A stretch of DNA of 64,000 nt from Agromyces laixinhei (lineage in GTDB: Bacteria; Actinomycetota; Actinomycetes; Actinomycetales; Microbacteriaceae). The position numbers and the translations under genes were made by a program. Location: positions 496,001 to 560,000 of the forward strand of contig NZ_CP040872.1 of assembly GCF_006337065.1 (NCBI RefSeq), in the 5' to 3' direction. Of the stretch, positions 25,968-33,991 are shown one piece after another (position 1 is the stretch's first letter; the number at the start of each line of letters is the position of its first letter). The notes below the pieces were generated by a model that worked only from the letters and a program-made list of their open reading frames with translations, was not told where the DNA came from and searched no databases.

Positions 25968-26396
25968 ATGGCGGAGTTCGAATACGGCCCGGTGGAGCTG
26001 TATCTGGTGGGGTTCGAGGGCGACCGTCCAGACGCCGGCACCATCGAGGCGATCAGCGAGCTGATCGAGGGCGGTGAGATCCGGTTGCTCGACTTCCTCG
26101 TGATCTCGCGCGAGCCCGACGGCTCGGTGCAGATCACCGAGTTCGAAGACGTGAGCGACGAGTACGGCTTCGGCGCGGTCGAGCTCGAGGCGATCGGCCT
26201 CGTCGCCGACGAAGACGCCGCCGAGTTCGCCGAGGGCATTCCGCCCGGCACCTCGGGTGCACTGCTCGCGATCGAGCTCGTGTGGGCCAAGCGTCTCGCA
26301 TCGAAGTTCGCACAGTCGGGCGGCATCGTGCTGCAGACCGAACGCATCCCCGCGCCCGTGGTGAACGCCGCGCTCGCCGAAGCAGAAGAGGAGTAG
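25968..26396 (+). CDS. DUF6325 family protein
   Basis: 142 residues, acidic. Early segments read FEYGPVELYLVGFEGD and ELIEGGEIRLLDFLVISREP, then GFGAVELEAIGLVADEDAA and LLAIELVWAKRLASKFAQSG; this is the DUF6325 (formerly DUF1269-like) pattern, a small cytoplasmic protein of unknown role usually found next to a SHOCT-domain gene. The ATG at 25968 follows TTGGGGAGATC. The SHOCT gene follows 4 nt downstream, as expected. Confidence 0.88.
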   Translation: MAEFEYGPVELYLVGFEGDRPDAGTIEAISELIEGGEIRLLDFLVISREPDGSVQITEFEDVSDEYGFGAVELEAIGLVADEDAAEFAEGIPPGTSGALLAIELVWAKRLASKFAQSGGIVLQTERIPAPVVNAALAEAEEE

Positions 26397-26400
26397 GAAG

Positions 26401-26763
26401 ATGCCGTTCAGAAGAATGGGTCGCCCGGGGCTGATCGGCATGGCCGCTCGCACGGCCGTCGTCGCCGGCACCGCCACCGCCGTGAGCGGGGGCATGCAAC
26501 GACGTCAGCAGGAGAAGGCCCAGGGCCAGTACGAACAACAGCAGTACGAGGCACAGCAGCAGCAGGCGCAGATCGATGCCGCGGCGCAGCAGGCCGTCGC
26601 CCAGCAACAGGCCGCGATGGGCGTCGCCCCTCCGCAGGCCGCAGCGGCGCCGGCAGGCGGGGTCGACATCGTCGCCGAACTGCAGAAGCTCGGCGCGCTG
26701 AAGGAGCAGGGCATCCTGAGCGACGACGAGTTCGCCGCCGCCAAGGCGAAGCTGCTCGGCTGA
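26401..26763 (+). CDS. SHOCT domain protein
   Basis: 120 residues. An N-terminal hydrophobic or glycine-rich helix (LIGMAARTAVVAGTATAVSG) is followed by a long Gln-rich stretch (about residues 31-80) and the C-terminal SHOCT motif AELQKLGALKEQGILSDDEF-AAAKAKLLG. It forms a pair with the DUF6325 gene 4 nt upstream. Role unknown; the partnership is conserved in actinobacteria, which suggests a complex. Confidence 0.9.
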   Translation: MPFRRMGRPGLIGMAARTAVVAGTATAVSGGMQRRQQEKAQGQYEQQQYEAQQQQAQIDAAAQQAVAQQQAAMGVAPPQAAAAPAGGVDIVAELQKLGALKEQGILSDDEFAAAKAKLLG

Positions 26764-26841
26764 GGCGTGACTCCCCATAGCCGATCGACGCAGTGGGTGG
26801 AACCCCTGTCGCCGATCCTTTCGAGCTGCCTAGGCTGAGGC

Positions 26842-27014
26842 ATGACCGTCTCACTCAGGGGTGTCTCAACCGTGGTTCCGTCGACCGTGCTCGTGCAAGA
26901 CGAGGTACGCGACGTGTTCGCGGGGCAGCCCGGGCTCGGCCGACTCGGCCAGCGCATCGTCGCCACCTCGTTCAACGTGTCGGGCATCGAGACCCGCTAC
27001 ACGGTGCTCGACGA
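26842..27014 (+). pseudogene. 5' fragment of a type III polyketide synthase gene
   Basis: About 58 codons match the start of the intact gene at 30126. Positions 26882-26991 equal 30166-30275 except for one base (26943), whereas the first 40 nt after the ATG differ clearly. Homology stops near 27014, and what follows is unrelated. The fragment still has an ATG, but lacks the Cys-His-Asn residues and cannot be an enzyme. It marks the left edge of a 3.1-kb lower-GC island, so it is best explained by a duplication or insertion event. Confidence 0.85.
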
Positions 27015-27019
27015 ACGAC

Positions 27020-27184
27020 GTGGCCGAGCGCCAGCGAAACCTCCTGAAAGCTGAGCTGCACGTCACTCGGATCAGGCTCGCTCAAGTCACCGACGACTCA
27101 CAGCTGCTTCGTGAAGAGCTCGACGCCGCGCGCACTGCGGTCAAGCGGATGATGCGTGGTCATGTCGTCGACGTTGGCGCTTGA
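27020..27184 (+). pseudogene. C-terminal coiled-coil fragment of unknown protein
   Basis: Directly after the PKS fragment one frame reads VAERQRNLLKAELHVTRIRL, then AQVTDDSQLLREELDAART and AVKRMMRGHVV, and stops at 27184. The heptad-like Leu pattern suggests a coiled coil. It has no start of its own, and looks like the tail of a gene joined here by recombination. It recalls small proteins carried with tyrosine recombinases, but this is only an impression. Confidence 0.35.
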
Positions 27185-27488
27185 GCTGCGCACAGGTGGT
27201 CGCGGTAGCCGCCAGGGATACGTGGCTATGTCAAGTTGATTCGGGACCAGGTGACGGCTCGATTCAAGACCACCCCAACCGCTCCCGCCTGCTCGATCTT
27301 GGAACCCTTGGGGTATGCGGGCATCTCCTCATGACCGCGATGGCGATTCACGAAGGAGTGCTGATGCCACGATCCCGACCGCTGTTCTCGTAGCCGGATT
27401 GGCCCTTGGCGGTAGTGCGGCTGCACTCGACCGAGACCTCCTTCACAGAATTGGGAACCGCTCAGCCCTTGCCGGACATTGAAAAGTA
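27185..27488. other. decayed stretch within the island, no gene recognised
   Basis: Only short frames are present. One reading without a start codon, TIPTAVLVAGLALGGSAAA, resembles a signal peptide and then runs to a stop near 27480. GC content is visibly lower than in the flanking chromosome. I see no repeat or hairpin of note. Confidence 0.3.
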
Positions 27489-28049
27489 GTGGACGAAGTT
27501 CGCCCACGTCTTGACGAGAGGATTGCGTTCTGGGCACTGCGAAAGGCAGTAGCGGCGATCGTGGCCGCGTCCTTCATGATGATCGGTCTCGGTGCGACGA
27601 GCGCCGTAGCTGCAGAACCGGACGCGTCGGATTCCGTGGTTGAGAACGGCACGACGTACGGCCCCAACGAGGATGTCGGGGCGGTTCGCGTCATAGATCG
27701 AACCTTCGAGAGCATGCCGATTCCCGCGACTGCGGCGAAGACGCTGCAATCGACAGGAGTGACCCCTTACGTCGCCACAGAGTACGCTCGATCGCGGCAT
27801 TCCCACGGAATCAGCTCGGGGTGTGCCCAAACGGCATCCGTCAACGGCATCCTTTCGTCGTTTGCGTGGCCCTGGTGGTACCAGCGATCCTTCGTGACGG
27901 TGAAGGTCAACCCGGGTGCTACGGTTTCCTGGTCAACGACCCGGGCATGTCAGAACAGCGGATCTACGACATGGCATTCCGAGAATGCAATCGGCTCGTC
28001 TGTCACGGCGCTGTCGCCTGACGTCAATCTGGCGTGCAATCCCGGTTGA
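27489..28049 (+). CDS. secreted protein of unknown function
   Basis: 186 residues with a signal peptide (AVAAIVAASFMMIGLGATSA, cut site VAA-EPD). The mature part has about 145 residues with several Ser, Thr and Trp (SSFAWPWWYQRSFVTVKVNP), two well-placed Cys pairs and a GCAQTASVNG segment; it resembles no family I know. The GTG at 27489 lacks a clear ribosome binding site. It lies in the lower-GC island together with a four-helix membrane protein, 28 nt downstream, which may be its partner. Confidence 0.55.
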   Translation: MDEVRPRLDERIAFWALRKAVAAIVAASFMMIGLGATSAVAAEPDASDSVVENGTTYGPNEDVGAVRVIDRTFESMPIPATAAKTLQSTGVTPYVATEYARSRHSHGISSGCAQTASVNGILSSFAWPWWYQRSFVTVKVNPGATVSWSTTRACQNSGSTTWHSENAIGSSVTALSPDVNLACNPG

Positions 28050-28077
28050 CGCCGAAATTGATGTGTGAGAAGGAGGC

Positions 28078-28509
28078 ATGATGGTCGAATCGGATTCCCC
28101 TGCTGAGTTGGGTCGTGCACGATTGAGCGTTTCCAAGATCGCCGTGTCGTTGATACTCGGTGTCCTCACGGGCGTTGTGGTCTACTACGTCATCGCGGTG
28201 GTCGCGACGGCGCAAGTCCCTGGGCCCTTCACGGTCCATCCCCTGACCTTGGCGTTGATCGCCATCGTCGGTGCCCTCGTGGTAGCCATTGCGTGGCGCT
28301 GGCCCGTCGTGGGCCTGACGGCCGGCGTTGTCATCGTCCTCGTGGTCGCCGCCGTTGTGGCAGCGCGAATCGGATGGTCGGCGGCGGGTTCGGATTGGCT
28401 GAATCCGTTCAATGCGGTGGCCTTCGGCGCAGCGAGCGGCTACCCGGCCCTCGTTGGCGCCGTGATGGCCAGCGTGTCCGGGTTGAGACTGCGCTCCCGA
28501 ACCGCGTAA
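28078..28509 (+). CDS. four-helix membrane protein of unknown function
   Basis: 143 residues with an excellent AAGGAGGC ribosome site before ATG 28078. Hydrophobic segments are near IAVSLILGVLTGVVVYYVIA, LTLALIAIVGALVVAIAWRW, VVGLTAGVVIVLVVAAVVAA and ALVGAVMASVSGLRL. No family recognised. The start lies 28 nt after the secreted protein gene, so the two are probably cotranscribed. Both sit between the PKS fragment and an IS21 relic. Confidence 0.65.
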   Translation: MMVESDSPAELGRARLSVSKIAVSLILGVLTGVVVYYVIAVVATAQVPGPFTVHPLTLALIAIVGALVVAIAWRWPVVGLTAGVVIVLVVAAVVAARIGWSAAGSDWLNPFNAVAFGAASGYPALVGAVMASVSGLRLRSRTA

Positions 28510-28655
28510 CACCGAGCCACTGATCCTCAACATGGCTCCCGGTCACCTCGGGCGACCGGGGGCCACCCCTCTTGCCGTCGACGACGACGGCTATTCAGCA
28601 ATGGGCGGCGGGCGGCGCCAGACGCTCAGGCGACCGACTGAGCAGCCCCACGAAG

Positions 28656-29063
28656 GTCACCACCACCCTCCGCCGCCAGCGGGGCATGACCAGGAAGTCG
28701 CCGCTGCCGCCGTCGAGCAAGCCTGCCGCAGACTCCGACTACCGACTATGCGAGCAGTCAAGGACGAAGCCGTGAAAGCGGCCGAACGGTGAGCAACTGT
28801 CCTGCCACGGCTTCCTCGCCGATGCGATGACCGCGACCGCCGCTCCACGATCCGCCGCGTCTCAGCCGCAAGCTCCCCCCGGGAACAAGTGGCTCGGCAA
28901 CTTCGACTTCGACGCGATTCCGAACGTCAACGCCGCGACCATCCACACTCTCGCCACCGGCGACTGGATTCGCCGCGGCGACCCGCTCAGCCTGATCGGC
29001 GACTCCGGCACCGGGAAGAATCACCTCCTGATCGGGCTCGGCACCTCGCACGCGGCGGACAGA
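28656..29063 (+). pseudogene. IS21-family helper ATPase IstB, truncated and frameshifted
   Basis: Pieces in two alternating frames fit IstB: VTTTLRRQRGMT, then VEQACRRLRLPTMRAVKDEA, then QLSCHGFLADAMTAT, KWLGNFDFDAIPNVNAATIH and SLIGDSGTGKNHLLIGLGT. A stop ends the middle frame at about 28792. The Walker A reads GKN instead of GKS/T. The protein breaks off just after the P-loop, and no IstA transposase is found upstream. It is a dead insertion-sequence relic, and evidence that the island arrived or was shaped by mobile DNA. Confidence 0.8.
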
Positions 29064-29088
29064 TATACAACCTGGTATCAAGCCGCGG

Positions 29089-29547
29089 TCAGTCCTCGCC
29101 ATCCACAACGGTGAGCTCCAACGTCTTACGTCGCAGCACGACCGCGCAGACGACGACAGCGAGGGCAGCGAGCAGGCCGAAGAGCATTGGCGGGCCGCCG
29201 ACGCGCGCTACAGATCCGGCGTGGATGAAGACGCCTGCGAACAGCACGCCCGAAGAAATGAGAGCAAGAGTGAAGATCGTCGCCCACAATTTCCGTCGCC
29301 GAGGGCGGGTGTCTGCGGTCGCGGCAGACAGTACCTGCCAAGCGGCAATGAGGGCTAACTCAAACAATCCGATTGCGATTCCGATGACGATGACGTAGGG
29401 GCGCGCTAGGTCTGCATACTCCGGGTATTGGGTCGCAGACTGGGCGGCGGCGCTCGGGACGATCCAGAACTGTAGCAGTAAGGCAATAACGAACAGCGCA
29501 ACCAGTGCGAAGCGCACTGTGGGAACGTGCTGGTTGGAGAGGACCAT
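29089..29547 (-). CDS. DUF2975-like membrane protein
   Basis: 152 residues if the ATG at 29547 is used; an open frame extends upstream to 29769 with a further hydrophobic segment (VGSAGVFVVWALLSFNVAFG), so the N-terminus is unsure. Helices are near VRFALVALFVIALLLQFWIV, VIVIGIAIGLFELALIAAWQ, LWATIFTLALISSGVLFAGV and MLFGLLAALAVVVCAVVL. The loop TQYPEYADLARPYV matches DUF2975, which is usually cotranscribed with a small XRE regulator; none is found here, where the IstB relic adjoins. The 3' end nearly touches that relic. Confidence 0.6.
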   Translation of the reverse strand: MVLSNQHVPTVRFALVALFVIALLLQFWIVPSAAAQSATQYPEYADLARPYVIVIGIAIGLFELALIAAWQVLSAATADTRPRRRKLWATIFTLALISSGVLFAGVFIHAGSVARVGGPPMLFGLLAALAVVVCAVVLRRKTLELTVVDGED

Positions 29548-30125
29548 CAGAAAATTATCTCGCCTTGATTCTCGAAAACTGTGCCAACGAAGTGAGCGGC
29601 CGTGCGGGGCCTGGCTGAAGACCCGCGTCGCCCCATCTGTACCGAACGCCACATTGAATGACAGCAATGCCCAGACCACGAAAACACCCGCCGATCCGAC
29701 CGTGGTCGTCAGGGCTCCCGCCGACTTGAGGATCAAGCGGCCACGCAGGGTTCCTTGCTGGGTGCTCACGCAACGATGATGTCCGGCACACCGGAATAGG
29801 TTGCATTACGGGCTCTCAGCAGACCCCCCTTTCTTCTCTTCGCGTGCGGTGAGGACTCGGAACAGGAGTTCGGCGGCCCCGGCGACTCGTACGACGACAA
29901 CGCCCTCCCCTCGCGCCCTGCGGAGATGTCACTGCCGTTATAGCCACGTGTACGTGACGCTTGTGCCTCGCTAACCTGGCGAAATCGGACTCGCCGCGAT
30001 CCCAGGACGCAGGCCATTGCGAGGACAATCAGCCCCAGAAGCTGAAGATAATTCGCGGTGAGCGGTTCCCTCCGAGCCTCGTGCGAGTCCTGTCGCGGCA
30101 TCCGCTCGGCTGCCTACACTGAGTC
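29548..30125. other. right end of the island, no confident gene
   Basis: The left 220 bases are an open extension of the DUF2975-like frame. On the minus strand at 29766-30101 an open frame holds one helix (LQLLGLIVLAMACVLG) after a basic head, without a good start site. Base composition rises to the chromosomal level near 30090, where the promoter region of the PKS gene begins. Confidence 0.35.
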
Positions 30126-31268
30126 ATGACCGTCACTCTGAGGGGCCTCTCCACTGTCATTCCGCCGACCGTGCTCGTGCAAGACGAGGTACGCGACGTG
30201 TTCGCGGGGCAGCCCGGGCTCGGCCGTCTCGGCCAGCGCATCGTCGCCACCTCGTTCAACGTGTCGGGCATCGAGCGGCGCCACTCGGTGCTCGACGAGC
30301 TGCGCTGGGACGCGCGCCCCGACAACCCGGTGTTCTTCGACATCGACTCGGGTGAGCTGCTGATGCCGGGCACGAAGGTGCGCAACGAGCTCTACGCAGA
30401 ACATGCGACGAAGCTCTACATCGAGGCGGGCCGCGCGGCGATCGAGGCGACGCCGGGCCTCGAGGCATCCGATGTCACGCATGTCATCACCGTCTCGTGC
30501 ACGGGCTTCTACGCGCCCGGCCCCGACTTCATGATCGCCCGCGAGCTGGGGCTCGACCCCGGCGTCGAGCGCTACCACCTCGGGTTCATGGGCTGCTACG
30601 CGTCGATTCCGGCATTGCGCATCGCCTCGCAACTTGCGAAAGCGGATGCCTCGGCGGTGGTGCTCGTCGTCTCCGTCGAGCTCTGCACGCTGCACCTGCG
30701 CACCTCGAACGACCCCGACACGATCGTGGCGTCGTCGCTGTTCGCCGACGGTGCGGGCTCCGGAATCGTCACGGCCCGGCCGTTGGAATCGGGGGAGCGG
30801 GCCTTCGATCTCGACCGCTTCGCGACCCGCATCACACCGGTCGGCGAGGGTGACATGGCGTGGAAGATCGGCGACCACGGCTTCGAGATGGTGCTCTCCA
30901 ACGCGATCCCGGCGATCATCGACGACCACATCACCGGTGCGCTCGAGCCGCTCTTCGCGCACGACGACGCGCTCGCCGCGGCGCTCGCGGGCGACGGGTC
31001 CTCCGACGCCGTCGAGCACTGGGCGATCCACCCCGGCGGGCGGTCGATCCTCGACAAGGTCGAGTCGCGGCTCGGTCTCACCGAGGCGCAGCTCGTGCCG
31101 GCGCGCGAGACGCTGCGCGACTACGGCAACATGTCGAGCGCGACGGTGCTGTTCGTGCTGCGCAACATCCTGCACTCGGATGCCGCCGCCGACGGCGACC
31201 GGGTCGCCGCGATGGCCTTCGGACCGGGGCTGACGGTCGAATCGGCGCTCATGACCGTTCGGGTGTGA
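30126..31268 (+). CDS. type III polyketide synthase
   Basis: 380 residues of the chalcone/stilbene synthase superfamily. The catalytic triad is visible: Cys157 in GFMGCYASIP, His302 in AIHPGGRSI and Asn335 in YGNMSSATV. The loop around VSCTGFYAPGPDFMIA and the C-terminal AFGPGLTVESAL are also typical. Bacterial members extend acyl-CoA starters with malonyl-CoA to pyrones, resorcinols or quinone precursors. The following methyltransferase and flavin monooxygenase overlap, indicating an operon for a modified phenolic or quinone product. A truncated copy of its 5' end lies 3.3 kb upstream. Confidence 0.95.
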   Translation: MTVTLRGLSTVIPPTVLVQDEVRDVFAGQPGLGRLGQRIVATSFNVSGIERRHSVLDELRWDARPDNPVFFDIDSGELLMPGTKVRNELYAEHATKLYIEAGRAAIEATPGLEASDVTHVITVSCTGFYAPGPDFMIARELGLDPGVERYHLGFMGCYASIPALRIASQLAKADASAVVLVVSVELCTLHLRTSNDPDTIVASSLFADGAGSGIVTARPLESGERAFDLDRFATRITPVGEGDMAWKIGDHGFEMVLSNAIPAIIDDHITGALEPLFAHDDALAAALAGDGSSDAVEHWAIHPGGRSILDKVESRLGLTEAQLVPARETLRDYGNMSSATVLFVLRNILHSDAAADGDRVAAMAFGPGLTVESALMTVRV

Positions 31269-32059
31269 CGGTCGTGTCGCCCTGCTCATCTGCGTCGCCG
31301 GCGTCTGGGTCGCCGGCGGGCCTCGGGTCGCAGGCGTCTGGGTCGCCGGCGGGCCTCGGCTCGCGCGACGGCGAGGCGCAGGAGCTCATGGACAGCCCCG
31401 ACGCCGATCCCGCGATGCTCGCGAAGACCTACGAGCGGTTCCGGCTCGTGAACGCCGTCGTCTCGGGGGAGCGCGCGGTGTACCTGCAGTGGGTGCGGCC
31501 GCGGCTCTCCCCGGTCTGGGGCACGCGCCTGCTCGACATCGGAGCGGGCAGCGCCGACCTGCCGCGACGGCTGCTGCGATGGGCCGAGGAAGACGGGCTG
31601 CGTCTCGAGGTCACCGCGATCGATCCCGATGCGCGGGCGATGGCGTGGGCGGCGGCGAAGCCGCCGACGGCCGGGTTGACGCTGCGGCGGGCCATGAGCG
31701 GCGAGCTCGTCGACGAGGGCGAGCACTTCGACGTCGTCATCTCGAACCACGTGCTGCACCACCTCGATGGGCGCGAGTTCGGGGCGCTCCTGCGAGACAG
31801 CGAGCTGCTGCTCGGCCCCGGCGGTCTCGCCGTGCACGGCGACATCGAGCGCACGCGGCTCGGCTACGCGGGCTTCTGGCTCGGCACACTGCCGTTCGCG
31901 GGCAACCTGCTCGCCGGTTCGTACATTCGCCCCGACGGGCTCACCTCCATTCGTCGCAGCCACACCGCGGCAGAACTCGCGCCCGTACTGCCCGATGGCT
32001 GGGCTGTGCGGCGGGCGTTCCCGTCGCGACTCGAGGTGATCTGGGGAGTGGATGTCTGA
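31265..32059 (+). CDS. class I SAM-dependent methyltransferase of the PKS operon
   Basis: 264 residues if the GTG at 31265, overlapping the PKS stop, is used; later starts (ATG at 31388) would remove a Ser/Gly-rich head made by an 11-residue repeat. The catalytic domain shows motif I LLDIGAGSADLPRRLL, EVTAIDPDARAMAWA, VVISNHVLHHLDGREF and GPGGLAVHGDIERTRLG. The VLHHL pattern is common in methyltransferases of quinone and polyketide tailoring. Likely acts on the PKS product. The end overlaps the monooxygenase gene by 8 nt. Confidence 0.88.
   Translation: MTVVSPCSSASPASGSPAGLGSQASGSPAGLGSRDGEAQELMDSPDADPAMLAKTYERFRLVNAVVSGERAVYLQWVRPRLSPVWGTRLLDIGAGSADLPRRLLRWAEEDGLRLEVTAIDPDARAMAWAAAKPPTAGLTLRRAMSGELVDEGEHFDVVISNHVLHHLDGREFGALLRDSELLLGPGGLAVHGDIERTRLGYAGFWLGTLPFAGNLLAGSYIRPDGLTSIRRSHTAAELAPVLPDGWAVRRAFPSRLEVIWGVDV
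31300..31365. repeat. 33-bp tandem duplication, two copies
   Basis: Unit GGCGTCTGGGTCGCC... (33 bp) at 31300-31332 and 31333-31365, with one main difference near the end. It lies at the 5' end of the methyltransferase frame and codes for two copies of ASGSPAGLGS plus one residue. It adds no part of the fold. Confidence 0.85.
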
Positions 32060-33224
32060 GGCATCCGCCGCCCGAAGCGGTGACGGCGGGCACGTTCGGA
32101 TGCGCGACGTCGCCATCGTGGGCGGCGGACCCGTGGGCCTGTTGCTCGCCTGCCTGCTCGCGCAGCGCGGCCGCGATGTCGTCGTGCTCGAGCGGCGCAC
32201 CGTGCGCTCGGGGCGGTCGCGGGCGATCGGCATCCACCCGCCGGGGCTGGGCGCGCTCGGCCGGGTCGGCCTCGACGCCGAGGTGCGGGATTCGGGCGTC
32301 GAGATCCGTGACGGACGTGTGACGTGCGAGGGCCGCGTGCTCGGGTCGATGTCGTTCGCGCGAGCCGGCTCGGTGTGGTCGCTGCCGCAGCTCGAGACCG
32401 AGGCCATGCTCGAGCGCCGTCTCGAGGACCTCGCGCCTGGCGCACTCGAGCATGGCGTCGAGGTGCGTACGCTCCGCGACCGGGGCACGCACGTCGAGGT
32501 CGCGGGCGACCGAGGCGACGGGACCGTCGCAGTACGCGCGCGCTACGTGGTCGGTGCCGACGGGGTGCGCAGCGGCATCCGCGACCTCGTGGGCATCGGC
32601 TGGGCGCCGCGTCCTGGCCGCGCGCACTATGTGATGGGCGACACCCGCGACGACACCGGGGAGCCGTCGACGGCGCTGCTGCACTTCGAGCCCGCGGGCG
32701 TCGTCGAGTCGTTTCCCCTGCCCGGCGGGCGTCGCCGGTGGGTCGCGTGGGTGCGGCGGCCGCCGCGGGAGGCCGGGGCGCCGCAACTCGCCACGATCGT
32801 CGCCGCGCGCGTCGACGGCCGGTTCGACGTGTCGGCCGCGGCTGAGCCGAGCGTCTTCGAGGCGCGCCAGCACCTGGCCGAGCGGATGCATCGCGGCCGC
32901 GTCGCGCTCGTCGGCGATGCCGCGCACGAGATCAGCCCGATCGGCGGTCAGGGCATGAACCTCGGCTGGCTCGACGCCCTCGCCCTCGACCGCGACCTTG
33001 CGGCGGCGCTCGACGCCGGCGCCCCGCTCGACGCGTTCGAGCGCTACGAGCGCGTGCGCCGGGTGTCGGCGTCGCGGGCGATCCGCCAAGCGGCGTTCAA
33101 CATGCGCATGGGCGCGCCGGCCGCGGGCGGGCGCCTGCGACTCCGCAACGCCGCCGTGCGCACGCTCGCCGTGCCGCCGCTGAGGGCGGTGCTCGCCCGG
33201 GCGTTCACGATGCGCTGGCTGTAG
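32052..33224 (+). CDS. FAD-dependent monooxygenase/oxidoreductase of the PKS operon
   Basis: 390 residues of the PHBH (aromatic hydroxylase) fold group. The FAD site is VAIVGGGPVGLLLACLL near the N-terminus with the ribose-binding Glu in VVVLERRT; the DG motif reads VVGADGVRSGIRDL; the second FAD site is RVALVGDAAHEISPIGGQGM. Such enzymes hydroxylate phenolic rings with NAD(P)H and O2. In Streptomyces griseus an analogous trio (srsA PKS, srsB methyltransferase, srsC flavin hydroxylase) makes methylated phenolic lipids, and a comparable role is plausible here. Start ATG 32052 overlaps the methyltransferase. Confidence 0.9.
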   Translation: MSEASAARSGDGGHVRMRDVAIVGGGPVGLLLACLLAQRGRDVVVLERRTVRSGRSRAIGIHPPGLGALGRVGLDAEVRDSGVEIRDGRVTCEGRVLGSMSFARAGSVWSLPQLETEAMLERRLEDLAPGALEHGVEVRTLRDRGTHVEVAGDRGDGTVAVRARYVVGADGVRSGIRDLVGIGWAPRPGRAHYVMGDTRDDTGEPSTALLHFEPAGVVESFPLPGGRRRWVAWVRRPPREAGAPQLATIVAARVDGRFDVSAAAEPSVFEARQHLAERMHRGRVALVGDAAHEISPIGGQGMNLGWLDALALDRDLAAALDAGAPLDAFERYERVRRVSASRAIRQAAFNMRMGAPAAGGRLRLRNAAVRTLAVPPLRAVLARAFTMRWL

Positions 33225-33276
33225 CTCGCTGCATCCGTTCGCTGCTCGCTGCGCGCCGCGCCGCTCGCCGCGCCTC

Positions 33277-33367
33277 GCGTCGGAGGACGGTTCTCGCGTC
33301 GGAGGACGCCGACCCGTTGCCTCCGACGCGACCCGTTACCTCCGACGCGACCCGTTACCTCCGACGC
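33277..33367. repeat. 10-bp motif with 19-bp spacing in both orientations
   Basis: GCGTCGGAGG occurs at 33277-33286 and 33296-33305; its complement CCTCCGACGC at 33320-33329, 33339-33348 and 33358-33367. Spacing within each group is 19 bp. It lies between the convergent monooxygenase and F420-type reductase genes; folded back it makes alternative long hairpins that could terminate both. A 14-bp repeat (GCTCAGAGCACGAC, two copies from 33366) adjoins and enters the next gene's stop. Confidence 0.85.
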
Positions 33368-33381
33368 TCAGAGCACGACGC

Positions 33382-33822
33382 TCAGAGCACGACGCGGGTG
33401 AGGCGGAAGACCGGGATCAGGCGCTCGGTCTTCAGTTGGTAGTCGGCGTAGGGCGGGTAGGCCTCGACGGCCCGTGCCCACCAGCGCTCGCGCTCTTCAC
33501 CCTCGAGTTCGTGTGCCTCGTAGTCGTGCTTCTCGCCTCCGTCTTGCAGCTCGACGTGCGGGTGCTTCTTCACGTTCCAGTACCAGACCGGATGCTTCGG
33601 CGCCCCGCCGAGCGAGGCGACCACCGCGTACTCGCCGTCGTGCTCGACGCGCATGAGGGCGGTCTTGCGGAGTTTGCCCGACTTGGCCCCGACCGTGGTG
33701 AGCACGATGATCGGCATGCCCCGCAGGGTGTTCGACGCCTCGCCGTTCGACGCCTCGAACGCCTCGGCCTGCGTGCGCGCCCAGCCCGACGTGCTCGGCT
33801 CGTACTCGCCTTCCAACGGCAT
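33382..33822 (-). CDS. deazaflavin (F420)-dependent nitroreductase family protein
   Basis: 146 residues. The Ddn/FDOR-A pattern is clear: [57 protein letters not shown] and [17 protein letters not shown]. Mycobacterial Ddn uses reduced coenzyme F420 to reduce quinones and activates nitroimidazole drugs. The GTSG-like K-x-S-G-K-L-R-K loop contacts the F420 phosphates in the family. ATG 33822 has GAGGAGGATCC upstream; an ATG ten codons earlier is less likely. Nearby genes do not reveal the substrate. Confidence 0.93.
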   Translation of the reverse strand: MPLEGEYEPSTSGWARTQAEAFEASNGEASNTLRGMPIIVLTTVGAKSGKLRKTALMRVEHDGEYAVVASLGGAPKHPVWYWNVKKHPHVELQDGGEKHDYEAHELEGEERERWWARAVEAYPPYADYQLKTERLIPVFRLTRVVL

Positions 33823-33991
33823 GGATCCTCCTCGTTCGGATGCACCATCCACGATACGGCGAGAATCTCAGACCCCTGCCGGGCCGAGCGTTCACCGCGG
33901 CGTCACCCGGCGTTCATCGACCGTCGCCGTCACGTCGACTTCGCTCGATACGGTCAGGCTCGTCCTCCGCCCCCGATGAAAGAGCTGCGCC

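Noticed and set aside
26842..27054. Functional short polyketide synthase-like protein
   Set aside because: It lacks all catalytic residues and joins unrelated sequence after 58 codons.
27489..29769. Functional IS21 element or prophage in the island
   Set aside because: Only a broken IstB piece is present; no transposase, integrase, inverted ends or phage genes.
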